Positions 1-9,226 of a DNA stretch of 64,000 bases are shown in pieces. The position numbers and the translations under genes were made by a program. Each line of letters starts with the position of its first letter. Within the stretch, counting starts at the first letter, position 1. The DNA is from Ignelater luminosus (lineage: Eukaryota > Arthropoda > Insecta > Coleoptera > Elateridae): positions 1 through 64,000 of the forward strand of contig VTPC01005432.1 in the NCBI GenBank assembly GCA_011009095.1. The letters are read 5' to 3'. Below the pieces are notes generated by a model. The model ran no database searches. It saw only the letters and a program-made list of their open reading frames with translations, and was not told the DNA's origin.

Positions 1-285
1 AAAAAAAGCTTGTGCCTTTCGTATGTTACCTTTTGGGAAAAAATTGTTTAATCTTTTCATCAATATAGCATATTTATCAAGATTTTTTGGCTTCAATTGG
101 AAAGTATTGTACAGATCTAGTCCTTCCTGGTCCATGCAATGAAGTAATAAATTACACGTACGTTTTTCATCCGTCAACCCAACTGCACTTGCATGTAGTG
201 CAAAACTTGGGAAAGATTTTGTCCAAGTATTTGCTGCTTCTTTTACATTAAACGTCGGTGGCCTTATGACTGCACCATGTAGCAT
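1..285 (-). CDS. Retrotransposon gag-like ORF, cut by the window edge
   Basis: Read on the minus strand from ATG at 285, there are 95 codons without a stop, running off the window. The protein has a PPTFNV start followed by TWTKSFPSF, then LLLHCMDQEGLDLYNTF, then a K-Y-x4-KRLNNFFP stretch. This order (a W/F pair, a hydrophobic LLLHxxxxEG helix, YNTF, then a conserved helix ending FF) is what I know from the capsid-like gag of insect Ty3/gypsy-type retrotransposons. The family assignment is by memory of the pattern. Gag would package element RNA into particles. No zinc knuckle, protease or LTR is visible, because everything downstream lies outside the window. The start codon and intactness are plausible but unproven. 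Confidence 0.5.
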   Translation of the reverse strand, partial: MLHGAVIRPPTFNVKEAANTWTKSFPSFALHASAVGLTDEKRTCNLLLHCMDQEGLDLYNTFQLKPKNLDKYAILMKRLNNFFPKGNIRKAQAFF

Positions 286-1498
286 TTTTCATAAATATGA
301 ATATTTACTCATTACAAGAATACATAATCAAATATGACATCAAATTGTTTGTTGAAAAATCTTCACCAAAAACAAAACTCAACTAATTTAGATCTCACTA
401 TCACTACAATAGAATAAAGTTAGATTCACATCACGAAATACCCCGGGAATGTATTATACAAGTTGATATGTGACCTGCTTTCAGCGAATTGAATTGATCT
501 TAAAATCCCAAAAACATTTTTGTCGTTTGCGGATTATGTACACTTGACACAATTTATAAATTTTTTGAAAAAAAATTAGGGAATCTACAGACGTTAATAT
601 TATGAAAACTGTAATGTAAAAATTTCATTATCGTTAATGTTAATATTTCCAGTTGCGTCATCTTAGCAAAACACTTGTTTGGTCAACCTTATTGGATACT
701 CGCATAATTTATGAATGAGTGTTTGTTTTCTTCATTTTATATTTTATATATTTATGTCTTTTTCTTATGAAATAGAAACTAAAATCAAAGAGATGTCTCC
801 AGTACCTAGTCAAGAACCAGACTGACTCAAACTGACTCAGACTATCCATGTATTTACGTATCTGTTCCTTCCTTCTAATCAGTTCCTTTGTTATTATATA
901 CCAGAAAGGACCAACATAGAAAGGATGATACGGTTTTACTAGATTCAGAGAAAATTGAAATAATCTAAGAGTAATATTTGGAACTAAATCCAACAATTTG
1001 TGGCAGCTATTACCGCATCTATTTTCTTTATCAAGGTCTTGCTTTGTAACCGAAATTTAAAAATGAACAGTGTATTGTGGAGAGGACCGAAGATAAGCTT
1101 TGTAATATCTAACTGTTTTATGTTAAATCCTCAGCTTTATTATACGAGATAAAACAACTGTAGTAGCCTACATTGCCTTCCTGAAATTCCGCCCAAACGA
1201 GTTGTGGTGCAGATTAGTTTTTACTACGTATTTTTGTAAAGTACTTATGGAAGTTCTGTTTTTTCAAAACTAAATGGTGTGTTAATATTTGTCGATTTAA
1301 ATGGTTTAAATACCTTTCTGAAACAACATCTTTTATTTATTTGAGCAGTAGAATATTTTATCGAGAAGGTCAAAAAAGCATATAAACATTAAATAAGGAC
1401 ATAGGCAATGTTTTTCTTAGGTATACACTTAAAAAGAAAGTTAATGTCATCTTATTAGAAATTCTTAAAATATTCTTAAATAATTTAAAATGAATATA
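286..1498. other. No recognised gene; AT-rich spacer
   Basis: I see no element ends or named protein here. The longest open stretch is 95 codons on the minus strand (709-996). It is rich in aromatic and basic residues and matches nothing I recognise. It could be chance in AT-rich DNA. Confidence 0.4.
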
Positions 1499-2791
1499 CG
1501 AGGGTGGTCTGAAAAGTTCCCGACCTAACAAAGATACAAGACATTTTTTCTGAAAATTTTTTTTTATTTTCCAACATAGTCTCCTTGTAACTCTACACAC
1601 TTCTCCCAGCGATGCTCCCATCTCTGTAACCCGTCCAAATAGTACTCGGCATTTTTCTCTGCAAAATAATTGTTCACGAAGGTGATTGCCTCTTCATTTG
1701 ACGAAAATCTTTGTCCTCCGAGCGCAATTTTTAGATGAGGGAACAAAAAGAAGTCGCTTGGGGCTAGATCTGGTGAGTAAGGCGGATGGTCAAGCAGTTC
1801 AAACCGTAATTCGTGGATTTTCGCCATGGCAACCGCTGAGGTGTGAGACGGTGCGTTGTCTTGGTGAAACAGGATTTTCTTTTTCTGCAAATGTGGCCGT
1901 TTTTTCGCAAGTTCTGCCTTCAGCTTGTCAAGTAATGATGCATAGTATGCTCCTGTAATGGTTTTTCCTTTTTGAAGATAATCGATTACAATAACTCCAT
2001 GACTAACCCAAAAAACAGTCGCCATCACTATCCCAGCCGAAAAAACAGTTTTTGCTTTTTTTGGAGCCGGTTCCCCCTTTGCAGTCCACTGTTTGGACTG
2101 TGTTTTTATTTCGGGCGTATAATGGTGTATCCAAGTTTCATCTACAGTAATTAATCGGCCCCAGAACTCGGATTTATTTCGCCTAAACTGCGCCAAAAGA
2201 GCGTTGGAAATATTCATTCGAACACGTTTTTGGTCTAACGTGAGCAAACGCGGCACCCAACGCGCGGACAGCTTTCTCATGCCTAAATGTTGATTTAATA
2301 TGTGACAAACACGTTCTTTTGACATGTTCATAACCTCTGCTATCTCTCTCACTTTAATTCGGCGGTCGTCTAGCACCATTTGGTGAACTTTGGCGATGTT
2401 TTCGTCGGTAGTTGCAGTTTTTGGACGTCCCGAACTTTCATCGTCTCCCAAGCTCTTACGGCCACGTTTAAATTCAGCAGCCCAAAACTTCACTGTGGTA
2501 AATGATGGTGCAGAGTCCCCATACACAGAATCCAACTCATCTTTTATTTGCGAAGGCGTGTTGCCTTTCAAAAACAAATATTTAATGACAGCTCGATACT
2601 CGATTTTGTCCATTTTCACAAAAAAACTCACATCAACTCACTCAAACGACTGTTACATAAAAACTGCGCGTCCAAAATGGCTGAAACTTTGGTGAGTAAC
2701 TGTCAACAGATGAACAACGAAATTCAGTAGCTTTTATTTACGAGTGCTGCCATCTTCACGTTGAGGTCGGAAACTTTTCAGACCAGCCTCG
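1499..2791 (-). mobile_element. Complete mariner element with TA target duplications
   Basis: The element is 1293 bp, the usual mariner size. Both ends carry a 28-bp terminal inverted repeat with two mismatches. The left end starts cgagggtggtctgaaaagtt, and the reverse complement of the right end starts cgaggctggtctgaaaagtt. TA dinucleotides flank it at 1497-1498 and 2792-2793, the canonical target-site duplication. The single long ORF inside is on the minus strand and uninterrupted. Mariner elements move by cut-and-paste. Here every cis and trans part appears present, so this is the youngest-looking element in the window. Confidence 0.93.
1564..2631 (-). CDS. Mariner transposase, apparently intact (DD34D)
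   Basis: 355 residues, within the usual mariner range of about 340-355. The N-terminal paired-type helix-turn-helix region spans roughly residues 1-115. The linker motif WVPRLLT is at 125-131, matching the family's WVPHELT. Catalytic aspartates are D164 in VDETWIHHYTPE, D258 in HQDNAPSH and D293 in YSPDLAPSDFFLFP. Exactly 34 residues separate the second and third, the mariner signature. Methionine 7 (codon at 2613) begins MDKIEYRAV and is a likelier start than the first ATG, because homologues usually begin just before this conserved stretch. The protein would bind the inverted repeats in the nucleus and catalyse excision and TA-specific insertion. No frameshift or stop is visible. Activity is not shown. 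Confidence 0.93.
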   Translation of the reverse strand: MSFFVKMDKIEYRAVIKYLFLKGNTPSQIKDELDSVYGDSAPSFTTVKFWAAEFKRGRKSLGDDESSGRPKTATTDENIAKVHQMVLDDRRIKVREIAEVMNMSKERVCHILNQHLGMRKLSARWVPRLLTLDQKRVRMNISNALLAQFRRNKSEFWGRLITVDETWIHHYTPEIKTQSKQWTAKGEPAPKKAKTVFSAGIVMATVFWVSHGVIVIDYLQKGKTITGAYYASLLDKLKAELAKKRPHLQKKKILFHQDNAPSHTSAVAMAKIHELRFELLDHPPYSPDLAPSDFFLFPHLKIALGGQRFSSNEEAITFVNNYFAEKNAEYYLDGLQRWEHRWEKCVELQGDYVGK

Positions 2792-3169
2792 TAGTTTAAG
2801 AAATCAAGTTCTCGTTAGTGAATTTATTATGCTTAGGTGTTTGGTACGTGAAAAAGAATATCTAAATTAAAATGTTTCAGAAATTTCGAGAGAGAATGTA
2901 TAGTAGCCTGAAGACTCAAATGGTTAGGCTAAAACAAACTCCCAAGTCTCGTTTATCATCGAAATTAGAAAGAAACACGGAAAATTTCGTACTAGTTATT
3001 TATTTTTTAAGTCTTAACGAATCCTTATAGTTTTAGAAACCACAACGCTATTATATACGCAGGCAGTAATACAGGTGGCTAATGTAAACATTGCATTTCA
3101 CTTTCGAATAAGGTAGATAATCAGAAAGGTTCGTTAAACACGTTCTAGGAATATAAGGGTATTCATTTG

Positions 3170-3440
3170 AGTCACGTCGAGTAATGTTCGTACAGAGAAA
3201 GTCTTCAGAGCTAAGTGTAGACTTGCAGAGATATTAGCCGGGATTCGGGAACACTTGGCGCTTCCTCTAAGGCTTCCACGTGACTTCAATGCAAAATGTC
3301 CCATTGATATTATAAAACCGGCGCGTATAATCGATAAACCAAGATGATTGAAGATGCGACATCGGCAACTTTGCCCTCCAGCTAAGTGAAATTGATGTAC
3401 CTGCTAATGCACGGCTTGTTACTCCCCTTCATAGGTGTGG
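3170..3440. promoter_or_regulatory. Candidate non-coding regulatory block
   Basis: A roughly 270-bp stretch is clearly less AT-rich than its surroundings and lacks an open frame. It holds a CACGTG E-box (about 3279), an ATCGATAA stretch, two ATTGAT/TGATTG-type homeodomain-cofactor-like motifs and a GGCGCGTATAATCG segment. The composition resembles conserved non-coding DNA of insect introns. No conservation data are available, so this is a guess based on composition and motifs. Confidence 0.22.
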
Positions 3441-3544
3441 ATAGGAATAAAATCTTCGTAAATATTTTTGTTTGTTATTCGATTCACATCTTTTTTGAGT
3501 TTCAATTTATTGTAATTATAATTTTACACTTAAATAATTTATTT

Positions 3545-3592
3545 ACCGTCTTTATTTTTGTTTCAGGTAAGCCCAAACAAATGCTGGTGAGT
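3545..3592 (+). other. Candidate recursive splice site with a 20-nt exon
   Basis: A pyrimidine-rich tract (tctttatttttgtttcag, ending at 3566) is joined directly to a 5' splice-site sequence, GTAAGC, at 3567. A second donor, GTGAGT, follows at 3587. A 3' splice site abutting a regenerated 5' splice site is the consensus of recursive (ratchet) splicing in long insect introns. The second donor 20 nt downstream would define a recursive-splice exon. If instead the 20 nt are retained, this is a microexon. Nothing else in the window shows such a strong CAG|GTAAG junction. It would imply a plus-strand transcript crossing the region. Confidence 0.4.
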
Positions 3593-4675
3593 AATTTTAG
3601 CAGAAACTATTAATAACAGTACAGTATTGTTTGATTATAAACGAAGGTCGAAAAATGATTAATAACTAGATCCAATTTAAAAATTTATCTGAAAAAAATT
3701 AAACTTCAAAAATTGATCCCAATAATAAATTATTAATGAAATATGCTTTTATCTCAAGTTAGTTATTCAGCTGTCTTAGTTTTCATTTTGAAATGTCTAT
3801 ATGAATTATGAAATAACTCATTGCTAGATAACGAAGTACAGTTACACCGTAGTTACACTGCCTCTGATTAAAATTGATGGATTGGTTTAGAACCTACCTA
3901 CCATTCGACATCAAGATCTTACATTTTTCTGCTTGAACTCGTTAAATTGAAGCAGGTTTCTTTTTTGGTTATTTTTCTTCTAAGGTTAGAACGTGAGGAA
4001 CGCATTTGTCAGTACATTACGGGACGAAATTGCTTGAGAAATAAATGCACGATCAATACAAGCAGCGATTTTTGAACTAAAAGTGCTAAACAATAGAATC
4101 TCTATCATTGTTATCGACGTGACCTAAAAAAAGAACGCCGATCAGCACAAAAGATTTCATATAAATTACAGTGAGCTAAATTAGTGAGAACGGAGTGAAA
4201 ACGTAAAATTAGTTTTTAACTTTTTGGGATGTTATTTAATTAAACTTTGTTAAATGAAAGTTCTATCCGCCTTATCTAACCGGAATCACTATTATGTTTT
4301 TGCAGTGGACACCCTTTTAATTTATCACGTTATTTACCTTTTTTATATAATGAATGGTTGGTTCGAGATGTGATTTATTCAATAACAATAAGAATTTGAC
4401 TTTTTAGGAAAATATGAGAATTCGTTTGCTTTCTGAGACATGACTTCTTTTATTTAGGCCCTGAAAATAACCAGTACAGCGTCAGAATATTGTTACAAAT
4501 AACAACTTGATTGTACTTAGGAAATCCCATATTGACCGTATCATTACGTTTTTCGTATGTGTAGCTGTTCTCTAGGGGATTACGCGGTTGTTTTGCTATA
4601 TGCTAACATGTAAATAAGTACCAATGTTCCAGTTTGGAACTCCGACTTAAGATTAACATAAATTGCGTTTATTAT

Positions 4676-5226
4676 ACAGGGTGTTTTAAAATTGCATGGA
4701 ACAATTATAAGGACATTAGTCTACGACAAGAAATAGAAAGAAAACCTAGATTGAATTTTTTCCGGAAACACTTCCCTGTGGGGCTACGCCGTTTAAAGTT
4801 ATGCTAAAAAAGGCAGTTTTTCTTTAATAACTCCGCAACAGTTTATGCTGCAGTAACAAAATTTGGTATGCGTGCACTATCTATCAAGGCCTTTATTTGC
4901 ACTTAATTTGTAGAAACTGATTTTGTTAGAATGGTGGTTTTGGAGGTAAAGGGTCGCTTTAATCTCCAGAACTTTTTTGTCTACAGAAGTGTCTGAAATC
5001 TAATGTAGCTATTACCTAGCCTGTTTAATTTAAAAAACATGTCACCTTCTTAATTATTTTTATAAACATTCAGATTTTCTGAAAAAACTTTAAAAACCAT
5101 TAGAGGTTCAGGTACATTTTAGTGTACCAATGTGGAGAACGACCTCCACCTTTGAAACACATTTTTGGGACAAAGAGAATTTTGACAAATGAAATACAAA
5201 TAAGGGCTTTGATAAGTAGTATATAT
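4676..5226 (+). repeat. Copy 1 of an ACAGGGTGTTT-ended interspersed repeat
   Basis: The left end, acagggtgttttaaaattgc, and about 350 following bases are collinear with 59271-59620. Shared blocks include ggaacaa..ataaggac, cgcaacagttt.cgctgcagtaac and tgcacttaatttgtagaaa. The right half diverges, and the right inverted end seen in copy 2 is not found. Positions 4877-4920 also match 5184-5226 in inverted orientation, so the unit has internal dyad symmetry. Copy 1 is probably right-truncated where the next repeat cluster begins. Confidence 0.6.
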
Positions 5227-5230
5227 ATTA

Positions 5231-5384
5231 CCGGCAAAGTATGAAATACGGCATTGTATAGAATTCCTAGGTATTATATAGAATTCCTAAAATTATCAGG
5301 CATTGTATGAAATAAATCATATTATATGCATTTCCTAGGCATTATATGGAATGCCGATTCACTAACTGGCAATATATGAAATAA
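5231..5384 (+). repeat. Cluster of GGCATTRTATGAAAT-like short repeats
   Basis: At least five variants of a 15-16 bp unit start at about 5233, 5250, 5299, 5338 and 5368. Related TATTATATAGAATTCCT and ATTATATGCATTTCCTAGG pieces lie between them. The 5338 unit, GGCATTATATGGAATGCC, is nearly palindromic, and CCTAGG occurs twice beside units. The cluster lies about 190 bp before the first open codons of the integrase remnant. Such subterminal repeats often serve as transposase binding sites, so I infer it is the left end of that element. No matching cluster was found after 7151. Confidence 0.5.
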
Positions 5385-5569
5385 CTGCAACGATATATTT
5401 GAAATAGTAATTGGGTTGCAGTCTTGGCTGGCTTTTAACGCACGTGCTGTTTGTTCTCGTAACAAGAATCTTGTTCATTATGGCATCATGAAAAATAGAT
5501 TAGAGTAAAAGAAATTCACATGCAAAGAATTGTGTTTATATTGACAGTGTTAATTAATAATGTTAATAA

Positions 5570-7151
5570 TGTGAAATCCACCTCAAAAAAGTTCCAAGGG
5601 ATTATTGGTTACTGAAACGTTATGATGTTCTCACAATTGACCAGAAAACCAACCTTATATTTCCTGTTAAAGAATCTAGAAGCAACATACTTTACTACGT
5701 TTCTGATAGTGAACTATTTGATGTTATACATCAAACTCATGTTACTGTCGGTCATGGGGGAAGAGACCGCATGATTAAAGAACTGCCAAATTGATATAAA
5801 AACGTAACTTGGTATGATATAAAGCTATGCACCCAACTTTCTGAACCGTGTCAACAAAAACAGAAAAATGTTAATTAATGTATTGTTGTAAAGCCTATAA
5901 TTTCTTTGGAGTTTAATTCCCGTTGTCAAGTGGACTTGATCGACTTTCAGTGTCACCCAGATGGTGAATATAAGTTTATACTGGTTTACCAGGACCACTT
6001 GAGTAAATTCGTTGTATTGCGAGGACTTAAATCGAAACGGATAGAAGAAGTAGTTTACGTCTTATTAGATATTTTTACCCTATTTGGCGCCCCTGCTGTA
6101 TTCCAATCAGATAATGACGAGGAATTTGCGAATTAGATTATTTATAACTTAAAGCAGTACTGGCCTTCATTGACTATTGTGCATGACGAGCCGAGGCACT
6201 CTCACAGCCACGGTTATGTGGAGAGGGCAAACAAAGGTATCGAAAACATTTTTAAAATTTGTACAGCTCATGAAAAATAGAGCTTTTCATTCTGGAATCA
6301 AACAAACACCTTACGAGGCTCTTTTTGGATGTAAGATAAAAGTAGACAGTACATTACCAAATGAAGTTGCACAAAATTTTGAGACTGGAGAAGATTTGGA
6401 GATAGTTATTAACAATAATAGTAATCAAGATAACATACAAAACGAACTTGCTCGGGATGTAACCTCTAAAACGCCCGAGTCACGTGACCAACCTGAAGCT
6501 ACTGTAGATATATTTAACGAGCCATCAAATACTTTATGTTGTGTATATTTCAAAGAGACAAGTGAAACTCAGACTTACATAAGATGCAACCAAACTATTC
6601 ATTCCATCTGTGCTGTGCCAGAAAAATCAAATAATGACGAAGGTCATGGGTTTTTATGTCCTATATGCTCTAGAACTAGAGTAGCAACTACTGTAAATCA
6701 GCATTGTGCAAAAGAAAACTTGGAACAACAAGCAGAAAGAATGTCGAAACATAGTAACAAAAACTTCCATCGGTATCTGTCGGTACAATTGTAAGAATTC
6801 CAGTACCAGAAGTTAATAGAGGACGTGGCGATGCTCAAAATATTTTAGCGATTGTCATAAATAAAACAGACGATAGACTATACCAGCTTGGTACTAAGCA
6901 GAGTTGTTAAATCGCTCTATTCTAGATCCTAGTTTACAGTTTATCGGAAAGGATTCTTGGGCATTAAAGATGTTCCTGATAATGTAATTACCTTACGTTT
7001 AGTTGCAACTTTGGCATCTACCAGAACGGATCAAGGATTTGTCAGAAGCAGTTGCAAAAGGAGCTGTGAAACAATAAAGTGTTTGTGCGTTAAGAAAAAG
7101 GCACTTTGTTCTCGTAAATGTCATTCAAGTTTACCTTGCAAAAATAAATAG
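5570..7151 (+). pseudogene. Decayed KRBA2/SCAND3-type integrase transposase
   Basis: Open codons start at 5570 (KVPRDYWLLKRYDVL). An H2C2 zinc-binding module follows, with HQTH..VGHGGRDRM and later KLC...PCQQK. The DDE integrase core then shows QVDLIDFQ (first D), FGAPAVFQSDN (second D) and HGYVERAN (E). The second D and the E are 36 positions apart if the stop is counted. In-frame stops lie at 5792, 5876 and 6134. About 20 codons plus the frame are lost near 6255, after which KNRAFHSGIKQTPYEALFG resumes in another frame. A Cys/His cluster at about 6536-6672 and a basic Cys-rich tail ending KCHSSLPCKNK at 7151 complete the family layout. Related domains occur in vertebrate KRBA2 and SCAND3. 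I take this copy as a dead Ginger-like DNA transposon, though gypsy-related origin cannot be excluded. Confidence 0.72.
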
Positions 7152-7275
7152 AAAAATCTGTTCCCATAGACTTTTAAGAAATATACGTTCGATGTTTGTT
7201 AAGCTTCTGTTTAGTTTCTTAAGTAAAATATTTTTTTAATTCGAATAAGTTTGATTTATATTTTTCATTTCATAC

Positions 7276-8259
7276 CTTTCCTGCTGGCAACTGATGAACT
7301 TGGGTTTGGGTTGACCTTTCTCTTCGAACATTTGCTGCAGCCGAACAACAACGCCTGTCTTCCTGCCAGTATTCACGCTTGTTGTGTCGGCAACAATCAT
7401 CACAATTGATCCCCACAGGTTGAACTCCTCTAACACATCCCGGAGTCCTTCTGCAATTGTTTGAGCTTTCCCATCTTTCAATGTGAGCGCAGTCAACCTA
7501 ATTTCTTTTGTTTCATTCTTGAGGACCACGACCTGATATTCAATGTTCTCAATGTGCTGTTCGGTGAGACGATAGCTTTGAGCTTGAGCGTCTTGCAATG
7601 CCTGTTGGGTTATGCTTTCTTGTACTCGTTGATGCTGCATTCTCATTCTCCCAAGGACTGTCTTCACTGTTGTTGGATGAGTCCGTGCTACTTTCGGAAC
7701 AATCTGGTGGCGCTAAGCTGGTCAGTGTGGACACGGTCGTTTCCATTGCCTTTTTTCGCTTGGATGGGTGGATGGTTTTGGCACTAGCAGGTTTGACAGT
7801 GGAATAACCAACGTGACCTTTGCTCTCAATTTGTATTTTGTAGAGGTTCTTATCCTCTTTGCACATCCATTCGCCCTTCACTTTGGTCACGTCAAACAGT
7901 TGATTCAATGAATCAAATTTTTGTTTTTTTCTGCAGCGCTCATATTCTTTCAGAAGGTTTGCTAGTTTTACACAAATGTCTTGATCAGATACATGCGGGA
8001 AGTTCAATGTTTTTTTCCATGGGGCTTTAAGCTCCATAGCAATTAGACCAATCCTCTGTCTCCGTTCTTTGACCGTAGATTCAAGAAATTTGAAGCGTTC
8101 AATGACGTGCTTTTTCAGGGGCATGCGAGTCCGTTCAATCAGGGGTGCTTCATAAATTGCCACTTTGCCTCTTTTTGATGGCGCTTGAAACTGTACTAAG
8201 TTCTTTGTCCAGGTTTCCTTGTTCTTTCCCGTGCTAGAAGGGCTCTTCCTGAACGACAT
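7276..8259 (-). pseudogene. hAT-like transposase remnant, frameshifted and 3'-truncated
   Basis: The start is ATG at 8259. The N-terminal part has LNFPHVSDQ and LFDVTKVKGEWMCKEDKNLY motifs and a KGHVGYST block, then a Ser/Asp-rich linker. A frameshift near 7630-7660 moves the reading into a second frame carrying LKDGKAQTIAEGL and VADTTSVNTGRKTGVVVRLQ, then PKFISCQ. The DTTxxNTG...C order resembles the second catalytic Asp and the C-x2-H region of hAT-like transposases, but the histidine and everything after it are missing. The frame ends at GAAAG|GTATGA (7276/7275), a good splice donor, so the remainder may have been a further exon. The family call is inference. That it is a repetitive transposon ORF is more certain than that it is hAT. 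It lies tail-to-tail with the integrase remnant. Confidence 0.5.
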
Positions 8260-8561
8260 GTTGTCTTTTACTTAGCAACTGAAATATAAAAGGCCTTAAC
8301 GTACATATTAAATACGGAACAAATTAAAGAAACTGTTATTGAGTTTTAATATATTTTATTTAAAAACAAGCAAATAAAATATTATATACTACTAATAAAA
8401 TATTTTATACTTATTGCTCAATTATAATTACCAAGAGAGTTAAATGCAGCTCATCAAATAACACAAGGATCTCTTTATAATAAACTAAACACTAGAGAAT
8501 GCGCAATAGTTATAACAAGGCAATAATAATTTTGACACCAAGTTAAGCTAGTTAAAACTCA
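8260..8561 (-). other. Probable 5' leader with intron for the hAT-like ORF
   Basis: A 3' splice site, TTTTATATTTCAG, ends at 8279, twenty nucleotides before the ATG at 8259. A possible donor, TTG|GTAATT, lies at 8432/8431, giving a 153-bp intron. The start site would fall near 8561, about 30 bp below the TATA box at 8584-8591. No protein is encoded in the leader. All boundaries are predictions from sequence alone. Confidence 0.35.
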
Positions 8562-8583
8562 ACTACTCGCTTTGAACGCCTCG

Positions 8584-8723
8584 CTTATATACACTGCAAA
8601 ACAGCTCAAGAAAATTTTAGAACTCTATAGAAGCTTCCCGAGTAATTACGTCATCGTGACGTCACTGTCCGGACGGACGGCGCAGAGGATTCTATAATAT
8701 TCTGGAAAATTCTATACTATTCT
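8584..8723 (-). promoter_or_regulatory. Heat-shock-like promoter: TATA box and two HSE arrays
   Basis: Heat shock factor binds contiguous 5-bp units alternating nGAAn and nTTCn. From 8689 to 8723 there are seven pentamers in register. Those starting at 8689, 8699, 8704, 8709 and 8719 fit (ATTCT or GGAAA), and 8694 and 8714 do not. A second array at 8609-8638 has fitting units at 8609, 8619, 8629 and 8634 (AGAAA, AGAAC, AGAAG, CTTCC) in the same 5-bp phase. TATATAAG (minus strand) sits at 8584-8591, followed by GCGAGGCGTTC, a context like insect hsp70 promoters. Palindromic GTGACGTCAC between the arrays is a CREB/ATF-type site. The promoter points at the hAT-like remnant. Confidence 0.62.
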
Positions 8724-9154
8724 CTGGTACATAAATTATTGCACAAGTCGGTTTAATGACTTATATATAAATATCGTTAATACAATTAAATAAAATGCTG
8801 AAATGGCCTACGTAACATTTCAAAGTGGTTTGTGCGTGACCTTTTTCAATATTTCAATGGAATAAACGTCATTTTAGTCATTAAGAGGCAAAAGTTCATT
8901 CACTCGTCCTACAGGAAAAAATTTTTGAGAAAAAATTAAAAAACATATACATATGTGCATCACAATAGATTGAGAATGTCTATGTATTATACAAACACTT
9001 GAACCATGTCACTAAGCTTGAATTCCTAGCAAACTGAAGATTTCTTACAAAGGGTCAAATACAATAACCAGTAATTTACTTAAAGATTGAAGCTTCAATA
9101 AGCTATGACCATATTACTACTGAATAAACAAATTGTAATAATAACGAAATAATG
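8724..9154. other. No recognised feature
   Basis: AT-rich DNA without an open frame or terminal repeat that I recognise. It could include the upstream end of the hAT-like element, but no inverted repeat was found. Confidence 0.35.
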
Positions 9155-9226
9155 CAGGGTGTTATGTAAGTACGAATAATTTTACTGGATATAATAAGCT
9201 GTTCTTTTACCAAAGATATTAACATA

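Larger units (their letters stand above)
2792..4675. other. Spacer with a GC-richer block and a splice-like site
   Basis: No transposon ends or long ORFs are recognised. Two sub-features are listed separately: the GC-richer block at 3170-3440 and the juxtaposed splice sites at 3566/3567. The remainder (3600-4675) is AT-rich and featureless to my reading. Confidence 0.4.

Noticed and set aside
1686..2730. Plus-strand open frames of 60-101 codons inside the first mariner
   Set aside because: They are antisense shadows of the transposase gene and have no motif of their own.
7461..7807. Plus-strand frames of 69-108 codons opposite the hAT-like remnant
   Set aside because: Antisense shadows. The minus strand carries the recognisable motifs.
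8655..8672. GTGACGTCAC palindrome considered as a transposon end or origin
   Set aside because: It is a single CRE-type site between the heat-shock arrays, with no inverted partner.
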